Assembly (NCBI RefSeq): GCF_918797505.1
Contig: NC_092800.1
Location: forward strand, 21,757,313-21,821,312
Length of the DNA: 64,000 nucleotides
Direction of reading: 5' to 3'
Source: Bemisia tabaci
Taxonomy: Eukaryota > Arthropoda > Insecta > Hemiptera > Aleyrodidae
This document shows positions 35,252-46,400 of the stretch, in pieces. The translations under genes were made by a program, and so were the position numbers. Position 1 is the stretch's first letter. The number at the start of each line of letters is the position of its first letter. Below the pieces are notes generated by a model. It made no database searches. It was not told the origin of the DNA and saw nothing but the letters and a program-made list of their open reading frames with translations.

Positions 35252-38200
35252 GAAATTTCATCATATCTAGGCGCTTTAGCCCTCTATGACATGAATTGAT
35301 TTTAGATCTTAGATTCTAGGAGACACTAATCATTTTTGTAGCTTGCACAAAAAACATAGAGTACCAAATGAAGAATTTGCAGGTGTCTGAAATTTGAAAA
35401 ATTTCGTGTTGAAGAGGAAACTGCTGATTGAACTGAATACTATTTGTTCATTAATCGAGCAATTGTTAAAGGAGATGTGACAAAAATATCTCTTTTGCTA
35501 AAATACATGCGATTTAATGGGAAATGCTGCCAGATAACGTCACGAGGCGGTGCATTTTCTCACTTTTAAATCAATTTTTAGACTATTTCCAATCGCAGAA
35601 AAAATTATAAAAAATACTGCAAAATCAGCTCTTTTAGCAATTTCAGAAGAAGCAGTACAAAATTTGCATGCAAATTCTCCATTTGTTTTCAAAATTTTAA
35701 ATTTTAGGGAATCGGTTATTCGAAAAAAGAAAAAACTAATGAAAATTTACAAAATCAGGCCACGGAAGAAAGATTCAATTTTTAAAAAACCCAAAAACAC
35801 GTTGCTACAAATTTGTAACACTATGCCATAGAAGGTTAAAGTGCCCGGAGTAAAAAAACCATTCTTGTTTTTTTTTCTCTCCCTACCCCCTCCCTTGCAA
35901 AGAACTATGGTAAAGTAAATAATATGTCGTATAGTGAAATCAAAACACCAATAATGTAAAGCTTAAAATTGGTCATAAAATTTTAAACCTGAAAAACTTG
36001 TCATCTTTGTGAAAGCTTCAATCCTTATTATTTTGTAAAATGTATTAGTTCAGTCCAGCTTCAACATGATCATCTCTGTCTATAATCATATTTTGTCTTC
36101 AAAACTAAGTGATAAATATGTTCAGCAAGCAGTAAATTTCTTGTAAATTTTTCAGGAAGAATGGATGGATGAAATGATGCAGGGGTTGGAGAAAGATGAA
36201 AACAATGAAGATGAAAGTAGCAGTAATGAAAGTTCTGAGTTGCGTTCTGTTAATAAGCCAGTAACCCGTGATAGAAAGAAAAAGGCAAGCCAGCGCCAGC
36301 GTAAGAAGGAACATGAAAGGAAGCAAAGGGAAACCCGGAAAAAGAAATTGGAAAAAAGGCGATTGGCCGATCTTGACAGGTATGTATATTGAAAACCATA
36401 ACTGGACCTATGGGGTTGTTTTCAATCATGGAAAGCTTAAATTTTCAGTTTTTGAAACCTTCAAACCCTCTATGAATCGGGCCAAATTTTTTAAAAAAAT
36501 ATTGGTAGCTGCATAGTGAGGCAATATAAATGTCATAAAATACTTAAGCTTACTTTTTTAAAGCAATAAGCTCTTATTACAGGTAATTGCCTTTCTTTTT
36601 CAGGGGCAGTTAAATCTCTGCATGCGTAGGTCAGATATACTCCGGCATTTTTCCTGCCAAGCCCCTCTTTTTTACTTCTTATTTTTATTTTTTTCCCTTC
36701 CCTCCCCCCTTTTTTTTGCTTTTACCAACTCATCGAAATTGCTGTTAATGTTTTCCTTGTAATTTTAAGTGTTTTGCCATGATCTATCGAAGTTCTTCTT
36801 GTTCAACTAATTTTTCCGCTCTGTTTTTTCAACCACATAATTATTTTTTATCACAGGGTAAAATCATATTCCAAACTGATTGATCAAGCTCTAGAGATTG
36901 AGCAGGCCAAGCAAGTGAAACTTCAGAAGCGCAAAGCTATCCGAGACAAGGTCCTCACAAAACGGCTCAGTAAGAATAAATTTGTGGCACCAGCCCCTGT
37001 ATTCAGTCAGAGAGAGGATATTACTGGGAATTTGCGGACTATCACTCCTGTGGGCAATATTGCTGCCCAGGTACTTTCCAATCTGCAAAAACGCAACATG
37101 ATTGAAGTAACACAGAGACAGCTGAAGTATGTATACATTTCATTTATGTCTTATTTACTCAGAATAAACCTTTTTTTTTTCAAATTCTCATGAAATTGTA
37201 TCTTTGAGGCATTAGAATTTTTTTTTTTTTACCGGATATTTTTTTTGCATGATTGATTCATCATCTTTTTTTCCATTTTTATTTGATGTATAAAGGAGTC
37301 TCTGAAAATTATGGAAAAGTTGCAACGAGATTACGGTAAAGTATAACTCAGCAAAGGGCGCATGTTGTGAAAAAATTGAATAGCTGCTCTAAGACCTCCA
37401 CCTCACTTCCCAGGTTTAAAGGTCTAATGTGCCATAAATTTCCTTTTAATGCTTCAACTTTAAGGAAGTCTTTTCTCAGAATTCCATTGTTGTCACTTAA
37501 CTCCTTCATCAGTCATACTTACCCTTCATATAGCAGAAATCGTATTGACTGTGAAGCTCACAGACCACGTATTACAGTTTGTGATGTTGCAGACTTCCTG
37601 GCTTTCAGTTAATTACAACTAAGTAAAACTGCATAGGGACCAGATTGTTAGTTCCTCTTAGAAAGAAACTTCTACTTAGAATGCTTTTTGTTTTTATGAT
37701 AAATTCGATGGGACGTTAAAAAAGTTTGACTTAGGGGAAAATTCAACTTTAAGAGCTTTTGACCTTGAGGAAGTTAACTGTTCTTCATTTTTTAAACGGA
37801 AAAATACTCAACATTAATCCTGGAAAACTTCTATTATTTGTCTTCTCCTAGCAAAGATAACTATGCGAAAACTTCGAGGAATGATACTGATTTGTTCTTC
37901 TTCAAAAAATTAAAATGGGAGAGGAGATTTCTAAACATTACAAACGAGTTACGTGGTTTTGTAGTTTCACCTTCAGTATGGAATATTTAGCAGAATAGCT
38001 AGTAGAATTTATGAATATCACAGTAATGACGGCACCCAAGTGGATGTGAGGTTCAGTCCCCAGGGAGCTCATTGGTTAAAGTTTTTTTTTTTTTTGGTAG
38101 ACAAAAGAAGTCGGTGGCATATAAAAATTTAAATTATTATTGTGTTTAGCATAAAATCGATTGGAAAATGAAGTTACATTGTTTTAACTGTTTTAATTTC

Positions 38201-38836
38201 TTGATAGACACCTTGTTTTTCAGGAGTTATTTAATTTCCTTTCAAAAATAAAACTGTTACTAATGGGGGAAAGCGAGTTAAGGGACTGTGAGATGGATAG
38301 ATCAGAAAGAAAAGAGAATCAGTAAATTGAAAAACTTTAACTCCTAGAAAGAGTTCAAATGATGGCCATAGCGTTTCTAGGCCGTGTTAATTGGTCGCAT
38401 TTAAGGCTGTAACTCTGGAAAGCAGCAGAATTTACTCCAATTTATTTTTTGTGTTTGAGTTTTTTAATTTTCTGATTCTCACTCCCTTATTTTCCAAGAA
38501 ATTGAGTGTTAATCCATTTGCACACATACATAGTTCAGAGTGTAGCTAACCTACTAAAAAAAAGTAAATTCATTAAATTTTTAGGATTTTAGGCCACTGG
38601 ACAACGAAGCAATGATAAAATCATCTTAAGAATGGTGAAAATTTTCATTTCAGAAGCTGATTTAAAAAGTATAATAAAATTTTGAAACTGCTCTCTTTAA
38701 ACTTAGTTTTTCTCTGTGCCTCGGTTAAGTTTATCACACTCAATGGTTGCCTTTTTCCTTTTTCAGGTCAAAGAAAGCGAAGAAAAAGAATACAAAAACA
38801 TTCAAGAAAAGATCACATGTCCTCCCAACAAAGTAA
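30423..38836 (+). CDS. NOP53: NOP53 (GLTSCR2), ribosome biogenesis factor
   Basis: Nucleolar protein required for late 60S ribosomal subunit maturation; in yeast it brings the RNA helicase Mtr4 and the exosome to the 7S pre-rRNA. Seven coding exons join in frame: 30423-30571, 31039-31209, 32782-32966, 34824-35122, 36156-36379, 36857-37126 and 38767-38836. They give 455 residues, close to the human 478. The N-terminus is basic (KTKVRAAKRSKKAWRK). DELFQVD (residues 59-65) fits the LFxPhiD arch-interacting motif. Family landmarks follow: PHPGTSYNP at 218-226, EEWMDEMM in exon 5, then a long Lys/Arg-rich helical region (KKEHERKQRETRKKKLEKRR), and the C-terminal tail SKKAKKKNTKTFKKRS. All introns are GT-AG. 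Identification is firm. Confidence 0.94.
31039..31209 (+). CDS. NOP53: NOP53 exon 2 with Mtr4-binding motif
   Basis: The exon completes a Gly codon and encodes ERTDDELFQVDTAPAKK. LFQVD fits the published LFxPhiD arch-interacting motif (AIM) of Nop53 that docks on the KOW domain of Mtr4. Ends AG|GTATTG. Confidence 0.88.
33078..33359. mobile_element. CAGGGTGTCTAC-family element, copy 1 (282 bp)
   Basis: Ends CAGGGTGTTTACAAG and GTAGACACCCTG are inverted copies. CATGAG flanks both sides (33072-33077 and 33360-33365), a probable target duplication. The interior is built from variants of GTACTGAAAAAGTACTG and GTCCGGAA. Copy at 51157-51455. In a NOP53 intron. Confidence 0.78.
34150..34479. mobile_element. 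CAGGGTTTCCACA-type element built of TCAGGGAA words
   Basis: Left end CAGGGTTTCCACAGTCAGGG, right end GGCAACCCTG in inverted orientation. Both ends are rich in GTCAGGGAA repeats. It directly abuts the MITE at 34480-34704. NOP53 intron. Confidence 0.6.
34480..34704. mobile_element. MITE with about 60-bp terminal inverted repeats
   Basis: GCAGCCTGATTGTTGAAATT occurs at both ends in inverted orientation, and the match goes on through TTTGTCGGGTAGAC and GATGACAT for about 60 bp. The loop is about 100 bp. Non-coding. A remnant of the same family lies at 26475-26614. Confidence 0.8.
34824..35122 (+). CDS. NOP53: NOP53 exon 4 with PHPGTSYNP signature
   Basis: The exon completes the Glu codon of PWIDEND and encodes the most conserved family block, PKPHPGTSYNPTLEDHNRLL, followed by a charged helix. 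It ends GAA|GTAAGT in phase 0. A poly-A run of about 30 lies just downstream in the intron at 35221. Confidence 0.92.
35372..35700. repeat. Dispersed repeat, reverse of 17975-18330
   Basis: Starts at about TTTGCAGGTGTCTGAAATTT and contains GAGGCGGTGCATTTTCTCAC and GCAGTACAAAATTTGCATGC, the reverse complements of parts of 17975-18330. In a NOP53 intron. Confidence 0.65.
37795..37975. mobile_element. Decayed ATATCGACGG-family MITE
   Basis: AAAATACTCAACATTAATCC, GAGGAATGATACTGATTTGT and TACAAACGAGTTACGTGGTT match the interior and right arm of the element at 42362-42622. A displaced piece of the left arm (GATGTTGCAGACTTCCTG) sits at about 37583. NOP53 intron 6. Confidence 0.5.
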
Positions 38837-40247
38837 TTTTGATAGCTGTGATAATCTATTGTTTATGTATGATAATACACTATTTTTATGCCCCTTATTT
38901 AAATTCATTGTTTTTATTTTCTATGTGAAATGAGTTTAATTTATTTTTAAGAACAATATTCTACTTCTACTGAGTTTCGCTCATGCCTATCCATAATTAC
39001 CTACTTATTTATCAAACACCCGCTATGCAGTGTATTAAACATGTAGTTATCTAGATATTGCAATGGATTATTTTGCAGCATTGTACATAGATATGTAGGA
39101 TAGGCTCTTAAAATTCAGAGTTCTTTTATACTGCAGTATAGTTTTATATTTCAAGAAAAATTCATGTTTACACTAGTAGGTATAATTGAAAGGTTTCAAA
39201 TAATCTTAGTTTCAAAGGAAGATAACTTCCGTTTTGTAAATGATATAAAAAGTGCCACAAAGAAAATAGGTAGTGAGAATTCTTGATTCATATAGATCCC
39301 ACAATTGAAACTCTGATTTGCAAATATAATGTAGCTTAGAACGTTATCAAAAAGGAAGATTTGAAGGGGAAATTTTATGATGATGATGATTTGAAGGAAA
39401 AATATCACACTTTGAACACTTGGCCAGAAAATTCTATAAAGTGAGGCTCCGATTAGCAGTTTTAAGCTGTTCTCCGAGATATTTACTGAAATAAATTTTC
39501 AAAGATGACAGAAGTGTCTCTCTTTCAAACATTTTCCTCCTGAGCCCTCCTGACCTCCAAAATTTATTCCACTGCAGCACTGCGGATTTTACTCAAATTA
39601 ATTTTTACAATTTTGTTTAATCGTACTGCTACATGTTCCAAGAATCTTGTTCGGTAAGAAATGACAACTCCATCAAATCATGAGAAACATACTGAATAAT
39701 TTTCACAGTAAATCTGTAGTAGGTGGGAGGGGGGACGATTCCAGAAACATAAAACGGGAATTTCTATTCCGGAAACCGCATCCCTGCCGCATGCCAACGT
39801 ACAACAGGTTTGCCTTTCTTACAGAGCTAAAATCTCTCGTACTAGCCCTGCGTTTAAACTTTCTTTTTTTTCCGTCCATACTACCTATATTCTTTGCCCG
39901 ATCAAAGAAAAAAATAATTTCAATCCAAATTATTCGTAATCCATCGTCGAATCCTCAATTTTTCAACATATTACCCAGAATTTTCAAAAGAACAATCCCA
40001 TAATGCACAGTGACGTTATGTTATTACGGTACGGGCACTTGATTCGCGTTCTTCAACGAAATCGATATGGATTTGTGGAAGGGGAGGGGAAGTGGGGCAA
40101 TTGTTATGGCAGGCAGGCTCGCAGCAGGCCCGTTCGTGATGTGTTTGTGTTCGTAACTTTGTGACTTTCCTCATTATCACGATTTCTAATTTTGATTTTA
40201 TCAACTCGGAAGTGTTTCGAAAGATGTGATACTTCGAAAATTAAAAT
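38837..40247 (+). other. NOP53 3' UTR and upstream region of the Arf-GEF
   Basis: AATAAA at 39490-39495 is the best candidate for the NOP53 polyadenylation signal, giving a 3' UTR of about 0.7 kb. From 39700 to 40247 the base composition is more balanced, with TGACGTTA (CRE-like) at 40011; this is the probable promoter and 5' UTR of the next gene. An in-frame TAA 6 nt before its ATG fixes that start. Confidence 0.45.
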
Positions 40248-40498
40248 ATGAGTAATGAATCTTCGAGCCAGTCCCATTATAATGTGGACGAAGTGTCCAG
40301 GCCCGAGGATTTTCTAAACGCGATTGCCAGCCTAGACCTAGACAGCAATGGTATCATTCAGCAACAAAGTGAAAAGATAAAAGTGCTGGAAGCCCAGTTG
40401 AAATCGGTGATCAGCGAACGAGATTTGTTACTATGTGAAGTGAGCAGACTCAAATTCGAATTGGAAATCGCCGATCTCAAAAGGATTCACGAAGACAG
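40248..40498 (+). CDS. siz: Arf-GEF exon 1: coiled coil
   Basis: Encodes [12 protein letters not shown] and then a coiled coil ([20 protein letters not shown]). The end GACAG|GCAAGT is a GC-type donor. The split AG codon joins A at 42973 to give Arg, in frame. Other first exons from other promoters are possible, as in mammalian IQSEC genes. Confidence 0.85.
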
Positions 40499-43400
40499 GC
40501 AAGTTAACCTTACTGCCTTTCTACCATTCTTATCACACAGTTTTTGTTGTGAATTTTCGACTACACGATCCTTCCTTCAATTTGGTCTTTGAAATTCGCA
40601 TCCTCTCTCTCTGAAATGAAATTATTTTGGCCTGTCACTGAGGAAAATGGAGGCTGCTACTGTTGTCAACAACCTCTGTCAATTTGTGATTTCTCTTCCC
40701 TATTGTATTGGTTTTCTTATCTCCTGCTATCATGAACTTTCTTCTGCTGTTACATAACTTTACCATAGATGAGAGCCCTAACTAATAGTTTTTCCCTCTA
40801 CACTCTACAGCTTTGAGATTTTCTCTGTCATCCGCATTGTTCCACTTTCAAAGTGATTTTCAATTTCTACAATGTGCGATGGACCTAAACGCTTCAGGAA
40901 ATGAGAGTAGGTTGCCTGTTGTTTTATCTGAACCTTACTTCAAACTTCTTCTGGAATGAAACTAGTAGTGATTTTCTTTTTCTATTCTTGTAGATTTTAA
41001 TGACGGATATGACAAAAGTATGATTCGAGGACATGCCAGGTACTATGAACTAATTTTACTCTTGCTTTCACTTACATCGTAAAGGTGTTCAATCGAATCG
41101 CGCTTGAGTAATGAGCAGAATATTGCCTTGCCTACTGTCAGTTAAGTTTAACTACCATGCAGCTTAACTACCCCCGCTGATTTTTAACCAGTCTCTTGCT
41201 ATCTGATGTCTTTCTTCTTCAAGATCGTTTTTATTTCTCGTAGGAATTATGTTTCTAAGAAAAATCTTTTCGCATTCAAAGCGGTAAGTTTTCTCAACTA
41301 TAAGAATGACGAGTAACAAACTAATGATTGCATTGCTTTTGAAAAACGCGTGATCATAGTTGCTTTCATTTTAATAGTGTGACCCTGTGCAAACTTCTCC
41401 TTCGTTACTTAAATATCCATCCATCAAACCAATCATCAAGTACTCAAGTCAAATTTTATTTTTATCCTCAATATTTTATTTTAGCCATTCATGAGCATAT
41501 CTGCGCCTGTTTCTCCTGAGCCATAACTAATTTTCAATGCCTTACGCTTCCGAAAATTCCTAAGACAGTCTCAGAAACACCAGTTCCTAAATTTGAATTA
41601 CTTAGCCCTTCATCATTGAACTCTTCAATAAAAAACTGAAGTACCTATCCATATAACTTACTAATCAAACAAGTATAGTACTTGTGAGTTGGAGGTCTTA
41701 CTTACCTAATCCTCTTCTCTTATTTTATCTGTCCTTAGCTCTCCTAACTTTTTTTTAACATCTGGTACTTCTGAATACTTAGCACGAACCTGTATAGAAA
41801 ATTTTCTCTCATCATTTATTAATATACTTTTTATTAACTTTTTTTCTTTTTTAATAATTTTAATGTGTGTGAGAGTAGCTAAATTGTTTTGAAATTTTAG
41901 AAAAAATTAATCCTCTAGAAAGTAAATTCTGATTTTGTTACTTACACCAAATTTAACAATAAATAAATGGATGTCCGCTTAAGTACCTTGTTTACCTAAC
42001 AATGTAAGTCAACTTCTCAGGTAATTAATTTTTGGACCATTGCAAAAGTAAGGAAGTAAATGAAAATTATTTTTATTTTCAAATTCAACTAGTTACATTT
42101 TGATTGTAAAACTGCACTACATGTGTCTTGGTTTGTAAGACTTCTTGTCATATTATTTTTAAAAATGGAATAACGCTCCAAGTATTTCTCGAAAACTGCT
42201 CTGATTTTTTTTTCTCGGAGTTAAATATACGTTGAAAATTTCAAGGAATAGTGTTGGTTTGTTCTCCTTCATCATACAAAAATGGGAGTGGAGATTTTGA
42301 GACACCTGATCTGAAATACGCATTTTTGCTGTTTACTGTCATTTGTTGATGGAGCGAGTAGATATCGACGGTGAAAGTCGGCAATCACATAACTCGGTTT
42401 GCGACGTCGCAGACTTCCTGTCATACTTTATTTTTTAAATGGAAAACTACTCAACGGCAATTCTTTAAAACTGTCATGATTTTTCTTCTCAATGTGAAGA
42501 AAATTCTGCAAAAACTTCAAGAAATAATATCAATTTGTTCTCCTTTGAGAAAATGACGTAGAGGCGGAGATTTTCAGACACCGCAAACGAGTTATGTGAT
42601 TGCCGACTCTCACCGTCGATATTCATTAACTTGCCTGTCAAGCCAACTTGTAATGTGTTGATCCTTTAAAAGAGGAAGAATCATCAGTCAACATCTACTA
42701 TTTGCTCAAATGAACTCAACAAGATGTTCTTGTCACATATCTAATCGGGTGTGATGCAAGTTTAAGAGTAATGTCTAGAGGGACAGTCCCTATAGTTGGA
42801 GAATAATGTTTACAAGAGGAAATTAATATAGTTACAACTTTAGATTTTGATAGGTGAAAACAATTGCTTGCCTTTTCATGAATTATATGTCAGACTGAAA
42901 ATAGGAAGGAAGGCAAAAGAAAAATTACGTCAGGTTTAATGGATATCTGAAAGTTTTCTTTATTATTTTCAGATCTGATAATATGACCAAGGAACGTGAA
43001 CAACAGCCTCCACATGCAACGTACATCAATGGCAATCTCAATGGAACACTGGAGACGTAAGCATAGTTTTTTCGTCAATTTGTTTAGTTTTTTTTTTTAT
43101 CTTTTGACCAGGAGATACTTAAATGGATACTTTGTTCTCTTGTAATTTTCTCGTTTTTCTTCACATTAAATTACTATAATACTATAATAAATACCAAAGT
43201 ATTGTACAAAGACAATTTGATACTTGGTGTGCGTTCTGTTTGCTTTTACACTACTTGAAATTTTGACTCATAAAACTGAATCACAAGGCAAAACTTGACT
43301 ATGCAAAAAATAATTATCAACTACCTCCTGAGCTGGCTAAGTGTTGCATATGAAACCAGGCAACCCGGGTCGAGGTACCATGTTGCATATTAAAGAGGAA

Positions 43401-46400
43401 TACGATCGGTTTCTTCATTAATCGTGCACTAAGATTTGGAAAAGCACTTGAAACACCAAAAGTAAGTTTTTCTGAGAGAGCACAAATTTAATGTTAATTT
43501 TTGGGAGAGCAGATGTAGATAAGTAACACTGGGAATCTGTTAAGATAGCACAACACACTTTGTTCATGAAGTAACTGGATTACAAAGTTGGAAATAGAAA
43601 GTTCTGCACATAGTTAAATATCTTAGAAAGACTTGCGAAAGCTTAAGAGAGGACATGTAGTCTTAGCTGAGATGGTAAACGCAAAGTAAAGTTCCTGGTT
43701 CACAGAGAAGGGGAAGCAGGCCTAGAAATGTAAGTTTTAGGGCTTGTTGCATCAGCCATCCGGTGTACAGATAAAAAAAATATTAAATAAATGTGATGGT
43801 ACGTATGATTGTATATAAGCAACGGCTTAAGGCCTAGAATGCTTGACAAGTTGGAATTTAGAATGAGACAGAAGAAATAAGAGGGAAAAGGATGGTAGAA
43901 AAATCTGTCTCAGGGAGAATTTTGAAAAAAATGTTGCGTAACGCGCGTCACCAAGCGGTTAGTTCTAGTTCTAAGTGTTTATGTTTCACACAATATGGAG
44001 TAAAAAATTTGAAACCATAAGTAAGACTAGAGAAAAGAAAAATTATTTGCAGATTAGCTCAGAATATTGAAGGTTTCCCATATAACAGAGGAGAATAGAC
44101 AAAAATGGCTCATACCTATCAAGTAAAATTATAAACATTCCCAAGAAACTTTCTCAAAGTGGTTATTATGACGAAAATCTATGAAATGTCCGAAATTTTG
44201 CTTTCATTAAGAGAAAGTCAGGGAATTCAAAATGTGTCTGGAAAAATGCATTTGTCAGAATGTGAATTATTCGCATTGTGTCACTCTCACGCAGAAGTAA
44301 ATACAATTCTGTCCTCCCCTCTTTTTTTCTGTAACCAGAAAGGTTTCTATAAAATTCCACTAATTCTTAATTTCACTTATTTTCTGTCCTAGAATTTAAA
44401 CTAACGTAAAAAAGCTTAGACATAGTCAAGCTATGTTTGCAAACAAAAAACCATGAAAAGTCATAAATAATTTGTGTGTGAAAAACTGCATTTTTTTAGC
44501 ACAAATTCATTTGAGTTTTTCTTGAGTTAGAAATACTTAGAATTACCGATGCATCTTGTGAAGAATAATTTTTATGTCTCTTTACAGTGATACAGTTGAC
44601 TCCGGGGAGCGAGCTTGTACGAGCTCTGTTTATCAATGTCATGGCTGGTCCCAAAGTCTTACCAAGAAAAGCTCAGTAAGGAATAGTACTGAGCTCAAAC
44701 GCTGTAGAGTACAAAATGTGTAAGTACTCACCATATTTTTCAGCGCTTTGGTAAATTATTTGCATGCGTGCTGCAGTAAAATTTGTAATCAAGACATGGC
44801 ACTAGTAATCATAACGTTTAACAATGACACCAGGCGTCTCAAACTGTCTAAGTAACAGCCAAGAATTTGGAAATTCATTAATTTATGGGGCCATAATGAA
44901 ACTTTTTTTTTTTTTTGCTTGTTAAACATATCAATTGCATAGTGGTGTGCAAATTCCAAAAATACAGCATATAAAGGGCAAAAAAGACAGCTGATTTTGA
45001 TGTTCAGCTCCGTGACTTCCTCTTGTTTTTTTGATGTCCACCAGCGAAACAAGGGTGAAACAATCGAACAAAATGTGCTACACTGTACTTTAATGACCTC
45101 TCATAAAAGTAAACCATATCATCACATCACATCAAAATTCATCAAATCATCCCCGCATTATAATTCCCATTTTTGAATCGATATTTACAAAAGTGGTGAA
45201 GCAATCCCTCAGTTAGGCAGTTTTGGGTAACCTGGTACCGTAGTATCTATCAGTTCTTCCGTTTTGGGTTATCAACATTTGATTTCACCATCATCAAAAA
45301 ATGATGAGGCTGAGTTTTCAGAGATTTTTAGGCATATCATCAACCTGAAAGAGTTCAGGCTAGACTAGATTCAATTTTTTTTAGTGCAGGCTTGGTTTTA
45401 CCATTAAACACAGAGCAAACCAAGCCGCTAAAAGGGTTTAACTACTACCACCCACCAGCTACCACAAATTTATAAGGCTTTGACTGTATATTCATTTACA
45501 GAAACGCCATAAATGTCAGTGCAGGATGTTTCATGTAAGAAATATAAAGGACAAAAGAATCCTGAATCAGTATTGGTTGATAGATTATGTGTTCTTACCA
45601 ATTTATGATGTCTGATCGGTATTGCCCTAAGTAGAATTTTACTTTTGGCTCGCCTCTCAATGAGTTTCCTTTACAGTAATGATTTTTGACGGCTTGCAAT
45701 ATTTTTGTTAACTTCAATCGAGGATAAGTTACTGTGCTTAATGGCTGTCTCTCAATGGTTACTTCACCAGTTCTAATTCATTATAAAAACCATCGTTCAA
45801 TTAAAAATTATCCACACAGGTAAATTGAAAATGTCCCCCTCAATTTAATTTTTTTTTTTTTTGAATGATCAGTAGGTATGAGCTGTCTCAAGACCTATTA
45901 GACAAACAAATCGAAGTACTGGAACGGAAATATGGTGGCGTCAAAGCCCGCACTGCTGCGATTGTTATCCAGCGGGCATTCCGGCATTACATGCTCCTCA
46001 AAAAGTTCGCCCACATCACAGCAATGGCTAAGGCGGAACGTCGTCTAAGTAGACGGATACAGAATTTTGAAGAAAGTGAGCGTAATTTGTGTCCACTGCC
46101 CGAGGCCGAGTATGAAATCCATTCAACTCCTCCTTTGCGATCCATGTCTTTGAGAGAGCACAGAAATACTGGGTTCCACATGCCACGATCATACTCAGGG
46201 AGGTGTGATCTGACTTACTATTCCTCCTCTTCACAGCATTATTATTCACCACAACAGTTTTTTGCAGACCATAATAAAGTAAGTAAAATGTTTTTCTGAT
46301 TTAATGTATGTTTATTATGCAAATTGTTTTATCTAAGTATGGAAATCTCTAATTGTATCTTTGAGAGAATATTTAAGTAGACCATTCTTTCATTGCGTTT

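Noticed and set aside
37367..37612. 81-codon ORF in a NOP53 intron
   Set aside because: The region contains a displaced MITE fragment; the NOP53 frame skips it cleanly from 37126 to 38767.
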